Below are positions 6,323 to 14,103 of a stretch of DNA of 14,412 nt, one piece after another. The position numbers and the translations under genes were made by a program. The DNA comes from an uncultured Rhodoluna sp. Lineage in GTDB: Bacteria; Actinomycetota; Actinomycetes; Actinomycetales; Microbacteriaceae. Position 1 is the first letter of the stretch. Each line of letters starts with the position of its first letter. Location: the NCBI GenBank assembly GCA_937898095.1, contig CALDKR010000212.1, positions 1 to 14,412 of the forward strand, given 5' to 3'. Under the pieces are notes generated by a model. It was not told the origin of the DNA. It ran no database searches and was given only the letters and a program-made list of their open reading frames with translations.

Positions 6323-6979
6323 ATGTCGAGCATCGCGATGTCGCGCGGGCACTTTGGTGGCCGACGATTAGACTCAAAACCAATGTCAAACTCAAAAAAA
6401 GACACACAAGAAAAGCTGCAATCATTTGAATTGCAAGCCATTCCGCTTATGCCGCAGCTCTATGGAGCAGCGCTTCGCTGGACCAGAAATTCAGCAGATG
6501 CCGAAGACCTGGTTCAAGAAACATTCGCCAAGGCATTCAACGCTTGGGGTCAATATGAACAGGGCACAAACCTAAAAGCCTGGCTCTATCGCATTATGAC
6601 CAACACTCACATCAACCTTTACAACAAGAAGGCTAAAGACCCGTCTCGCGGTGGCCTAGATGAGCTAGAAGACTGGCAGGTCGGTGGGGCTGAATCGCTA
6701 ACTGCCACCTCAAATCGTTCTGCTGAGCTAGAGGCGCTCGACAATCTTCCATCAGACACTATTCGCCAGGCACTGGCCGCAATGCCAGATGAATTCCGTA
6801 TGGTGGTTTACTACGCAGTAGTTGACGGCCTGCCATATGCCGAGATTGCAGAAATTATGGGAACCCCGGTCGGGACCGTAATGAGCCGTTTGCACCGAGG
6901 TAAAAAACTTTTGAAGAAATCACTCGCCGAATATGCGGCGCAAGAAGGCTACGTCACGCAGGGCGAGGGACAGGAGTAA
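6323..6979 (+). CDS. sigR: ECF RNA polymerase sigma factor of the SigR/SigH redox family
   Basis: A 218-residue ECF sigma factor, close in layout to mycobacterial SigH and Streptomyces SigR. Region 2 spans about 42-105 ([14 protein letters not shown], then [20 protein letters not shown]). Region 4 spans about 140-202 with the helix-turn-helix [19 protein letters not shown]. It directs RNA polymerase to thiol-oxidative stress genes and is held inactive by the reduced anti-sigma factor encoded next door. Two in-frame starts exist. ATG 6323 has a good Shine-Dalgarno (AGGTGAG) and lies downstream of the SigR-type promoter. ATG 6383 ([10 protein letters not shown]) is where homologous sequence appears to begin but has no Shine-Dalgarno; a TAGACT -10-like hexamer at 6369-6374 would suit a leaderless transcript. 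I list the longer form; both may be made. rsrA follows after 5 bp. Confidence 0.9.
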   Translation: MSSIAMSRGHFGGRRLDSKPMSNSKKDTQEKLQSFELQAIPLMPQLYGAALRWTRNSADAEDLVQETFAKAFNAWGQYEQGTNLKAWLYRIMTNTHINLYNKKAKDPSRGGLDELEDWQVGGAESLTATSNRSAELEALDNLPSDTIRQALAAMPDEFRMVVYYAVVDGLPYAEIAEIMGTPVGTVMSRLHRGKKLLKKSLAEYAAQEGYVTQGEGQE

Positions 6980-6984
6980 GAGTC

Positions 6985-7233
6985 ATGACAGAAATGAATT
7001 GCGAAGAAACTAAACGACACGTGCATGAATATCTGCACAGCGAACTTGACTCTGAAGAAGTTGAGCTGATTACAGCTCACCTAGCCAACTGCGATAGTTG
7101 CGAGAGCGATTACGACCTTGAGCACCTATTCAACTCGGTAATTCAGCGCTCATGTGACGAGGCTCCGCCAGCCGAGCTTGCTCAGCGTGTGTTAGCCCGA
7201 ATCCGAAGCATTAATTCAGGTGACGAGCACTAA
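6985..7233 (+). CDS. rsrA: RsrA-type zinc-binding redox anti-sigma factor (ZAS family)
   Basis: An 82-residue protein with the zinc anti-sigma signature: C6 (MNCEE), then H32, C36 and C39 in HLANCDSC (H-x3-C-x2-C). In the RsrA family these four residues bind zinc in the reduced state, and oxidation to a disulfide releases the sigma factor. C57 is an additional cysteine where Streptomyces RsrA has two adjacent ones. The protein is cytoplasmic, with no membrane segment, and is shorter than the roughly 105 residues of Streptomyces RsrA. The ATG at 6985 has AGGAG at 6972-6976 inside the sigR end, so the pair is translationally coupled, as expected for a sigma/anti-sigma pair with fixed stoichiometry. 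The 48 bp to the next, convergent gene show no convincing terminator. Confidence 0.92.
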   Translation: MTEMNCEETKRHVHEYLHSELDSEEVELITAHLANCDSCESDYDLEHLFNSVIQRSCDEAPPAELAQRVLARIRSINSGDEH

Positions 7234-7281
7234 TAGCTAATAGCGCATCGCGCAACTGACTGCGGGTCAAACTACAACTTG

Positions 7282-7893
7282 CTAGCTTTCGCCCTGCAGG
7301 CCCAACCATTCATACCAGCCGCGATTCAAAACGAGCCAAGCGATCAAGCCGTGGCCAATCTGCCCAATTTGACCGTTCGCCAATTCGGCAACCTCTTGAT
7401 TCCAACCCTCGTGTTCAACTAGTGGCCGAAAGCAGTCGACAAACGGAACACCGCGGCGATTTGCAACATCTTCGAAGCCGGTTGCCAAATGCTCGATTTC
7501 ATCATTCAGCTCAGGGTTTCTGCTTGGGGTTGGGCCGATCACCAAGCAAGAGATGCCGGCCCGCTTTGATTCATCAAGAATCGTTGCAATGTTCAGGCGG
7601 CTTCGCGAAATTGAGATTCCGGCAGCCGGATCGGCATTGCTCAAGGCAATAACAAGTCGGTTTTCTGTCTCAAGGCTAAATCGACGCTTTACCTCGTCGG
7701 CCCAGCGTTCAGCCAGCATGTTTGTGGTTTCATCGGGGGCAGGCAGGGCAAAGAAATCAATTTTGCGGTCAGTTTTTGGGGTCTTCGAAATGACTCGACC
7801 AACCCAACCCATGCCCTTAGGGTCGGCCTGCGGCGAGATCAGCGCATCGCCCAAAATGACAATGCGCACATCGCGCTGCTCTGGCGTCGCCAT
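7282..7893 (-). CDS. SGNH/GDSL-hydrolase-like protein lacking canonical catalytic residues
   Basis: A 203-residue protein with an SGNH-like layout. Block I reads RIVILGDALISPQADPKGMG (10-29), where the GDSL serine is replaced by Ala17. A block III-like SNAD is at 85-88 (N86). IGPTPSRNPELND is at 119-131, and FVDCF at 151-155. In block V the usual D-G-x-H-P is replaced by N173-G-Q-I-G, so the catalytic Asp and His are not in place; a nearby H181 is displaced. From memory, actinobacterial relatives beside kgd also lack the serine (GDE) but tend to keep G-x-H-P. It is therefore probably a non-hydrolytic or altered SGNH protein. The ATG at 7893 comes 3 bp after the kgd stop (TAAATAATG) without a Shine-Dalgarno, indicating coupled expression with kgd. 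There is no signal peptide. Function unknown. Confidence 0.72.
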   Translation of the reverse strand: MATPEQRDVRIVILGDALISPQADPKGMGWVGRVISKTPKTDRKIDFFALPAPDETTNMLAERWADEVKRRFSLETENRLVIALSNADPAAGISISRSRLNIATILDESKRAGISCLVIGPTPSRNPELNDEIEHLATGFEDVANRRGVPFVDCFRPLVEHEGWNQEVAELANGQIGQIGHGLIAWLVLNRGWYEWLGLQGES

Positions 7894-7896
7894 TAT

Positions 7897-10800
7897 TTAG
7901 CGAGCAAAAGCGCGAGCGATCAGATCTGCCTGTTCAGCTGCGTGGGTCTTTGCCGAACCGGTTGCAGGTGATGCGCTCGCTGGGCGAGACACAAGTGTTG
8001 CAACCTGGCCATTCATGTACTTCGGCAAGAACAAACCGATGTATGTCCATGGGCCCTGGTTCGCAGGCTCATCTTGTACCCAGAACAGCTCTGCATTTGG
8101 ATACTGTGCGTATGCTGCCTTGATTTCATCAACCGGCGTTGGGTAAAGCTGCTCGACGCGCACAATCGCAGTTGCGGTGTCGCTGCGCTTCTCGGCCTCA
8201 GCCAAGAGATCCCAATAAACCTTGCCCGAACAGAACAGAACGCGGTTGACTGCATTCTTGTCGATAGGGCGAATCTCATCAATCACCGGTTTGAATGTGC
8301 CGGTGGTGAATTCTTCGACAGAGCTTGAAGCAGCCTTTAGGCGAAGCATCGATTTTGGCGCGAACACAATTAGTGGTCGTTTCGGCGTCGAGTATGCCTG
8401 GCGGCGCAATAGGTGGAAGTGCGAGGCTGGGGTAGAAGGCTGTGCAACGGTCATGTTGTTTTCGGCACATAGCTGCAGGTAGCGCTCAATACGTGCAGAT
8501 GAGTGGTCAGGACCCTGGCCTTCGTAGCCGTGTGGTAATAGCAAAACAACACCTGAGTGCTGGTTCCACTTTTGTTCGGCAGACGAGATGAATTCGTCGA
8601 TGATGGTCTGCGCGCCATTGGCGAAGTCACCAAACTGGGCCTCCCAGAGCACGAGGGCATCCTGGTTTTCAACGGCATAGCCGTATTCGAAGCCCATAGC
8701 GGCATATTCGCTAAGGAAAGAGTCATAGATATAGAAGTTGGCCTGGTCTGCAGACCGGTTGCGCAGTGGCATCCACTCTTGACCGTTTTCGCGGTCGTGG
8801 AACACAGCGTGACGTTGAACGAAGGTTCCGCGTCGGCTGTCTTGACCCGCCATGCGCACGGTCTTGCCCTCAAGAAGCAACGAACCAAGCGCTAGCAGTT
8901 CTCCGAAGCCCCAGTCGATGCCACCCTCGCGGCTCATCTCGACGCGCTTTGCAAGAAGCTGCTGAAGCTTCGGGTGCACGTTGAAGCCAGGAGGCTGGTT
9001 GTTGTGGGCGTTTCCGATTAGTTCGACAACGCTGCGGCTGATTGCAGTTTCGTGCTGAACGATCGGGTGGTCACTTGCGGTTGTTCCGATGCCGACTGGG
9101 CGAGGAACAAGCTCAACAGGCTTTGACATTGCCTCGTGAACCTCAACGAAAGCGTTTTCGAGGCGGCTCTGGAACGATGTGTTGGCTGCTTCAAACTCTT
9201 CTCGAGTGATGTCGCCACGGCCAACCAGTGACTCTAGATAAAGAGTGCGAACTGAGCGCTTGGCTTCAATCAGGTTGTACATCAGTGGCTGAGTCATCGA
9301 TGGATCATCGCCCTCGTTGTGACCGCGACGGCGGTAGCAAACGATGTCTATAACGACGTCTTTTGCGAACTGCTGACGGAACTCAAAAGCAAGCTCTGAA
9401 ACGCGAGCAACTGCCTCAGGGTCATCGCCATTTACGTGGAAGATCGGCGCCTGAATGCCCTTGGCAATGTCGGTTGAATAGACGGTTGAGCGTGACTCAC
9501 CCGGAGGGGTGGTGAAACCAACCTGGTTGTTGATCACGATGTTGATGGTTCCGCCGGTCTTGTAGCCACGAAGGCCTGACATGTTTAGAACCTCAGGAAC
9601 CACGCCCTGACCAGCAAATGCAGCGTCACCGTGAATCAAGATCGGAAGAACTGGGAACTTTCCGTCGTTGATGGTGTCGAGGCGATCGAGTTTGGCTCGA
9701 ACAATGCCCTCAAGCACTGGGTTAACGGCCTCTAGGTGAGAAGGGTTTGCGGCTAGTGAAACCTTGACCTGGTTTCCTTCGATGCTGTTGTAGACGCCCT
9801 CGGTTCCTAGGTGATACTTCACGTCACCAGAACCCTGAACAGTCTTTGTGTCGGTGTTTCCTTCGAACTCACGGAACACCTGGCCATAGGTCTTGCCGGC
9901 GATGTTAGTCAAAACATTTAGGCGTCCGCGGTGAGCCATGCCGATTGCAACTTCATCCAGGTTTGCATTCGCAGCAGCCTGAAGAATTGCGTCTAGAGCG
10001 GCGATGGTTGATTCGCCGCCCTCGAGCGAGAAGCGCTTTTGGCCAACGAACTTGGTCTGCAAGAAGGTTTCAAAAGCTTCGGCCTGGTTTAGCTTTTCAA
10101 GAATGCGCATCTGCTCTTCGCGAGATGGCTTTGAATAAGGGCGCTCAAGTTTTTCTTGGAACCACTTGCGCTGCTCTGGGTCTTGAATGTGCATGTATTC
10201 AACACCCACGGTGCGACAGTAGCTGTCGCGAAGAATTTTGTAGATGTCGCGGAAAGCAGCTTTTGGCTTGCCGCCGAAGCCCGAGGTCTTAAAGGTGCGG
10301 TCAAGGTCCCAGAGGCTAAGACCGTGGTTCAAGATGTCTAGGTCTGGGTGTGAACGCTGCTTGTATTCGAGTGGGTCGACATCGGCCATTAGGTGACCGC
10401 GAACGCGATAAGCGTTGATTAGCTCTTGGATGCGCGAAGCCTTGCTGCGGTCATCAGCGTCATCTTGATCAAAGTCTGAAACCCAGCGCACTGGCTCGTA
10501 AGGAATGCGGAGGTCAGAGAAGATTTCGTCATAGAAACCGCGGGCTCCGAGAAGAAGTTCGTGAACCTTCTTGAGGAATTCACCCGAGCCGGCACCCTGA
10601 ATAACTCGGTGGTCATAGGTTGAGGTGAGTGTGATGGTTTTGCTGACGCCTAGCTTCGAGAGCTGGGCGTCGTTCATTCCCTGGAATTCGGCTGGATAAT
10701 CGAGCGCACCCGCACCGATGATTGAACCTTGACCCTTCATAAGGCGAGGGACCGAGTGAACGGTTCCTATTCCGCCTGGGTTGGTGAGTGAAATGGTTGA

Positions 10801-11643
10801 TCCGGCAAAGTCACCGGCAGTGAGCTTGTTATCGCGAGCGCGCTTGACCAAATCTTCGTATGCAGCGAGGTACTCAGCAAAGTTAAGGCGCTCGGCACGC
10901 TTGATGTTCGGAACCAAAAGAGCTCGAGTTCCGTCTTCTTTCGGAATGTCGATTGCAAGACCGAAGTTCACGTGAGCCGGGGCGACGACTGTTGGCTTGT
11001 CATCGATTACGTCGTAGTAGACATTTTGGCTCGGGAACTCTTTTAGAGCTCGAATGATCGCAAAGCCGAGAATGTGGGTGAACGAAACTTTGCCGCCGCG
11101 AGTGCGGGTTAGGTGGCTGTTGATGACGGTTCGGTTGTCAATCATCAACTTGGCAGGAACAGTTCGAACTGAGGTCGCGGTCGGAACCGAAATCGAGGCA
11201 TCCATATTGGTCGCCAAGCTCTTGGCCATGCCCTTGAGTGGCGTGATTACGTCTTGCTGCTCAAGTTCTGATTCATCGATGGTATTGATGACTCCGGTGA
11301 CTGGAGCCTGAGCCGGAATCGGCTGAGCCTTGGCTTCGACGCCGGTAGTTTTTGCGACCATCGGTGCCGCAGCGACCGGGGTTGCAGCAATTGGAGCTGC
11401 AGTGGCGACCGTTGTAATAGGGGCAGCTGCTGGAGCAACTGGCGCGGCATTGGCTGCTGGCGCAGTAGTTGCATGCGATGCAGCGGTTGGGTGGTAGTTC
11501 TCCAGAATCGGCCACCAGGCTTTATCTACAGAGTCTGGATTCGCTTTCCATTGGGCAAACATTTCGTCTACGAGCCAATCGTTGGCGCCAAATTCGCTCG
11601 AGTTCTCAGTGTTGCTTGACAGAGAAACCACCTCTTTTTTCAT
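7897..11643 (-). CDS. kgd: Multifunctional 2-oxoglutarate decarboxylase/dehydrogenase E1 with fused E2 acyltransferase domain
   Basis: A 1248-residue actinobacterial Kgd (OdhA/SucA type) of the citric acid cycle. Layout: a short E1 N-terminal helix (FGANDWLVDEMFAQW, 18-32); an Ala/Pro/Thr-rich linker (about 53-118); an E2-type succinyltransferase core (about 130-368) with STYDHRVIQGA (341-351); then the ThDP-dependent E1 part with HRGRLNVL (571-578), GDAAFAGQG (672-680), INNQVGFTTPP (704-714), HNEGDDPSMTQP (775-786) and GPDHSSAR (1044-1051). No lipoyl domain is present, which is normal for this family: a lipoylated partner is supplied in trans. It decarboxylates 2-oxoglutarate and feeds succinyl-CoA formation. 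The ATG at 11643 lacks a close Shine-Dalgarno. An AAAGAGG inside the first codons could instead serve a CTG at codon 8, so the exact start is uncertain. An SGNH-like gene follows 3 bp later. Confidence 0.95.
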   Translation of the reverse strand: MKKEVVSLSSNTENSSEFGANDWLVDEMFAQWKANPDSVDKAWWPILENYHPTAASHATTAPAANAAPVAPAAAPITTVATAAPIAATPVAAAPMVAKTTGVEAKAQPIPAQAPVTGVINTIDESELEQQDVITPLKGMAKSLATNMDASISVPTATSVRTVPAKLMIDNRTVINSHLTRTRGGKVSFTHILGFAIIRALKEFPSQNVYYDVIDDKPTVVAPAHVNFGLAIDIPKEDGTRALLVPNIKRAERLNFAEYLAAYEDLVKRARDNKLTAGDFAGSTISLTNPGGIGTVHSVPRLMKGQGSIIGAGALDYPAEFQGMNDAQLSKLGVSKTITLTSTYDHRVIQGAGSGEFLKKVHELLLGARGFYDEIFSDLRIPYEPVRWVSDFDQDDADDRSKASRIQELINAYRVRGHLMADVDPLEYKQRSHPDLDILNHGLSLWDLDRTFKTSGFGGKPKAAFRDIYKILRDSYCRTVGVEYMHIQDPEQRKWFQEKLERPYSKPSREEQMRILEKLNQAEAFETFLQTKFVGQKRFSLEGGESTIAALDAILQAAANANLDEVAIGMAHRGRLNVLTNIAGKTYGQVFREFEGNTDTKTVQGSGDVKYHLGTEGVYNSIEGNQVKVSLAANPSHLEAVNPVLEGIVRAKLDRLDTINDGKFPVLPILIHGDAAFAGQGVVPEVLNMSGLRGYKTGGTINIVINNQVGFTTPPGESRSTVYSTDIAKGIQAPIFHVNGDDPEAVARVSELAFEFRQQFAKDVVIDIVCYRRRGHNEGDDPSMTQPLMYNLIEAKRSVRTLYLESLVGRGDITREEFEAANTSFQSRLENAFVEVHEAMSKPVELVPRPVGIGTTASDHPIVQHETAISRSVVELIGNAHNNQPPGFNVHPKLQQLLAKRVEMSREGGIDWGFGELLALGSLLLEGKTVRMAGQDSRRGTFVQRHAVFHDRENGQEWMPLRNRSADQANFYIYDSFLSEYAAMGFEYGYAVENQDALVLWEAQFGDFANGAQTIIDEFISSAEQKWNQHSGVVLLLPHGYEGQGPDHSSARIERYLQLCAENNMTVAQPSTPASHFHLLRRQAYSTPKRPLIVFAPKSMLRLKAASSSVEEFTTGTFKPVIDEIRPIDKNAVNRVLFCSGKVYWDLLAEAEKRSDTATAIVRVEQLYPTPVDEIKAAYAQYPNAELFWVQDEPANQGPWTYIGLFLPKYMNGQVATLVSRPASASPATGSAKTHAAEQADLIARAFAR

Positions 11644-11741
11644 TGTCCGTTCAATGAGCTTCTCCAGCCTACCTCAACACATAAGCTAGAGCTGATGGAT
11701 AACGCTGGTTCTGACCATAGATTTTTGCGCGGTGGGGCACT
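11644..11741. promoter_or_regulatory. Divergent promoter region of kgd and the CNNM/CorC operon
   Basis: These 98 bp separate two divergent start codons, so both promoters must lie here or in the flanking coding ends. On the + strand, TGGATA (11696-11701) and TAGATT (11718-11723) with a 16-bp spacer are each 4/6 matches to housekeeping -35 and -10 hexamers. I found no convincing hexamer pair for kgd and no strong inverted repeat. Individual promoter calls are weak; the regional role follows from gene orientation. Confidence 0.4.
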
Positions 11742-13064
11742 GTGAGTGAATTCGTGATGCTGGCGTTCGGAATCTTGCTGACTCTTGGCACTGGAATTTT
11801 TGTGGCCAGCGAATTTTCGATGTTGAACCTTGAGCGATCAGAGCTAGAGGCTAGGCGTGATCGTGGCGAACGTGGCCTCAACAATTCGATTCGAGCACTG
11901 AAAAAAACCAGCACGCATCTTTCGTCTGCCCAACTTGGCATCACCTTGACCACAATGCTCACTGGGTTTCTGGCTGAACCCGCGCTTTCAGTTTTGCTTG
12001 AACCTGCGGTTAGTTCTTTAGGTGTTCCTTCTGGCGCAATTCATTCGGTTTCGTTGGTTCTCACGATGGTCATCGCAACTCTGTTTTCGACGCTAATCGG
12101 CGAATTGGTGCCAAAAAAACTAGCGCTTGCAATTCCACTCGAGGTCAACAAATTTGTGGTCGGTTTTCAGCTAGTTTTTAGCTGGATTTTTACATACATG
12201 CTCAGGCTTTTGAATGCCACCGGAAACGGCATAGTTCGAGCGATGGGAATCGAGCCAAAAGAAGAATTGAGCTCAACTCGCACCGCCGAAGAGCTCTCAT
12301 CATTAGTCAGAAGATCGGCAGTTTTAGGCGCGCTAGATGCTCAGACCGCGACCCTTTTGACAAAAACCCTGGCGCTCACCCAGCTGGTTGCGGCCGACAT
12401 TATGACCCCGAGGCCACGCATGCACACTCTAGAAAAAGAGGATGCAGTGACGGCAGTAATCGATCTATCAAACAAAACCGGACACTCGCGGTTTCCGGTA
12501 ATCGATGGCTCGAGCGATGACGTGATTGGAGTCGTTCACGTTAAGAAAGCGGTCGGAATGCCGCGAGAAAAGCGCGCCACTACCCAAGTGCACAGAATTA
12601 TGAGCGACGTGATTCGAGTGCCTGAGACTATGCCGCTTGAAAAGCTAATGATTGAGTTGCGCGCAAGAGGTCTGCAGTTGGCAATCGTTGTTGATGAATA
12701 TGGCGGAACAGCAGGTCTTGCAACGCTTGAAGACTTGGTTGAAGAGCTGGTTGGCGAACTTGCAGATGAGCATGATCGAGCCAAAGCTGGCGTGACCCGC
12801 GGGGCTAATTCGTCAGTGCTGTTTCCTGGTATGACTCGACCAGATGAGCTAGCCGAAATGGCAATCAAGGTTCCCGACAACGGTGCCTATGAAACTGTTG
12901 CCGGCTTCATTATGAGCGCTCTCGGGCGAATTCCGGTGGTGGGCGACGAAGTGCAACTCGAGTCGGGGGCCTTGCGTGTTGAACGCATGGATGGTCGACG
13001 TGTCGATCGCGTTCGTTTCATGCCCGACGTTGAGGTTTTGAGCGAGGTGAACGCAAATGACTAG
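11742..13064 (+). CDS. CNNM/CorC family membrane protein (DUF21, CBS pair, CorC_HlyC domain)
   Basis: A 440-residue protein with the full CNNM/CorC layout. The DUF21 membrane domain spans about residues 1-165, with hydrophobic segments near 5-25, 65-87, 100-125 and 138-158 and the GELVPKKLAL motif at 120-129. A cytoplasmic CBS pair follows at about 220-342, ending in VVDEYGGTAGLATLEDLVEE (316-335). A CorC_HlyC domain spans about 355-430. Family members are linked to Mg2+ (or Co2+) export and are often mislabelled as hemolysins; the ion here is unproven. The GTG at 11742 is chosen because it places TM1 at the N-terminus, preceded by a G-rich GGTGGGG at 11731-11737 that is only a partial Shine-Dalgarno. 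The 3' end overlaps the next, paralogous gene by 8 bp, so the two form an operon and perhaps a heteromeric complex. Confidence 0.88.
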   Translation: MSEFVMLAFGILLTLGTGIFVASEFSMLNLERSELEARRDRGERGLNNSIRALKKTSTHLSSAQLGITLTTMLTGFLAEPALSVLLEPAVSSLGVPSGAIHSVSLVLTMVIATLFSTLIGELVPKKLALAIPLEVNKFVVGFQLVFSWIFTYMLRLLNATGNGIVRAMGIEPKEELSSTRTAEELSSLVRRSAVLGALDAQTATLLTKTLALTQLVAADIMTPRPRMHTLEKEDAVTAVIDLSNKTGHSRFPVIDGSSDDVIGVVHVKKAVGMPREKRATTQVHRIMSDVIRVPETMPLEKLMIELRARGLQLAIVVDEYGGTAGLATLEDLVEELVGELADEHDRAKAGVTRGANSSVLFPGMTRPDELAEMAIKVPDNGAYETVAGFIMSALGRIPVVGDEVQLESGALRVERMDGRRVDRVRFMPDVEVLSEVNAND

Positions 13065-14103
13065 CGAATATTCAGGCTTGCTTTGGTTTGCTGTTTTATT
13101 GCTGGCAAACGCCTTTTTTGTCGGAGCAGAATTCGCTTTGATTTCAGCCCGCCGAGCACAAATCGAACCTCGCGCCGAAGCCGGCAGTCGCCCTGCAAAG
13201 CTAACCCTCAAGGGCATGGAATCGGTTCCGTTGTTGCTTGCCACAACCCAACTTGGCGTCACCATCGCTTCGCTGCTAATTCTTTTAGTTGCTGAGCCGT
13301 CTGTTCATCACCTAATTGAACCTGGGTTGCACGGGCTCGGTTTGTCTGAATCGGCCTCTGCCGCAGTTTCATTTGCGCTGACCCTGATTTTGGTTTCTTT
13401 TATGCACGTTGTGATCGGCGAGATGGTTCCAAAAAACATCTCATTCTCGGTTCCAGAGCGAGCGGCGCTAATACTCGTTCCAGCTCTTTATTGCTTGGCT
13501 CAGGCTGTAAAACCGATTGTGATTCTTTTGAATTCAATGGCCAACGGAATCTTGCGCATTTTTAGAGTTGCCGTAAAGAATGAAGCGAACAGCGCCTTCA
13601 CGCTTGATCAGGTTGAAGACATCGTTGAGCACTCAACTCGCGAAGGCGTTCTGAACGATGCATCAGGCGCACTTTCAAACACCTTTGAATTCACCGAAAA
13701 AACTGTTGCCGACGTTGCAGTTGCGCTAGACAAAGTGCGTTCTTTCGATGACGATGTCACCCCGCGCCAGATCGAACAAGCGGTCTCAAAATATGGCTAT
13801 TCTCGCTATCCGTTAACTGACGACTCTGGTCAATTTGTTGGCTATCTGCACCTAAAAGACGTAATCGATCTGCGCGAAGATGAGCTTGACGAAGCTTTTC
13901 CGACTAAGCGAATTCGCACTCTAATTTCTTTGCCTGCTCGCATGGAGCTTGAAGATGCCTTGGCGAGCATGCGCAGAGTTCACGCACACATGGCAAAAGT
14001 TTTTGACGCCAAGGGCGAGGTTGCCGGAATCCTATTTCTCGAGGATATCCTCGAAGAACTAGTCGGCGAAGTCCAAGACGCTACTCAAAAATCAGCGAGC
14101 TAG
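13057..14103 (+). CDS. Short CNNM/CorC paralog (DUF21 and CBS region, no CorC_HlyC domain)
   Basis: A 348-residue paralog of the preceding gene. The DUF21 domain has hydrophobic segments near 7-29, 58-80, 102-123 and 135-160, and the conserved GEMVPKNISF at 121-130. The CBS region covers about 215-338. The protein stops shortly after ILFLEDILEELVGEVQD (325-341), so the CorC_HlyC domain seen in its neighbour is missing. In the CBS2 motif, DEYGG of the neighbour is replaced by DAKGE (317-321), suggesting altered nucleotide binding. Paired long and short CNNM genes recur in actinobacteria, so this may be a regulatory or structural partner rather than decay. The ATG at 13057 has GAGGTG (13044-13049) 7 nt upstream and overlaps the previous gene by 8 bp. 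Its end overlaps the convergent downstream gene by 12 bp. Confidence 0.86.
   Translation: MTSEYSGLLWFAVLLLANAFFVGAEFALISARRAQIEPRAEAGSRPAKLTLKGMESVPLLLATTQLGVTIASLLILLVAEPSVHHLIEPGLHGLGLSESASAAVSFALTLILVSFMHVVIGEMVPKNISFSVPERAALILVPALYCLAQAVKPIVILLNSMANGILRIFRVAVKNEANSAFTLDQVEDIVEHSTREGVLNDASGALSNTFEFTEKTVADVAVALDKVRSFDDDVTPRQIEQAVSKYGYSRYPLTDDSGQFVGYLHLKDVIDLREDELDEAFPTKRIRTLISLPARMELEDALASMRRVHAHMAKVFDAKGEVAGILFLEDILEELVGEVQDATQKSAS

Noticed and set aside
7234..7281. Possible terminator between rsrA and the SGNH-like gene
   Set aside because: Only a 4-bp GCGC hairpin with a 3-nt loop and no T-run; too weak to call.
8451..8888. 145-codon frame on the - strand within kgd, plus other 60-115 codon frames over kgd, rsgA, hisN and iolH
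   Set aside because: Alternative frames of strongly conserved coding sequence, without family motifs or translation signals.
11250..11580. Absence of a lipoyl domain in Kgd read as a deletion
   Set aside because: Actinobacterial Kgd normally lacks lipoyl and peripheral-binding domains and relies on a partner in trans.
11742..14103. CNNM pair as hemolysins or a toxin system
   Set aside because: The hemolysin label is historical; DUF21, CBS and CorC motifs indicate ion-transport-related membrane proteins.
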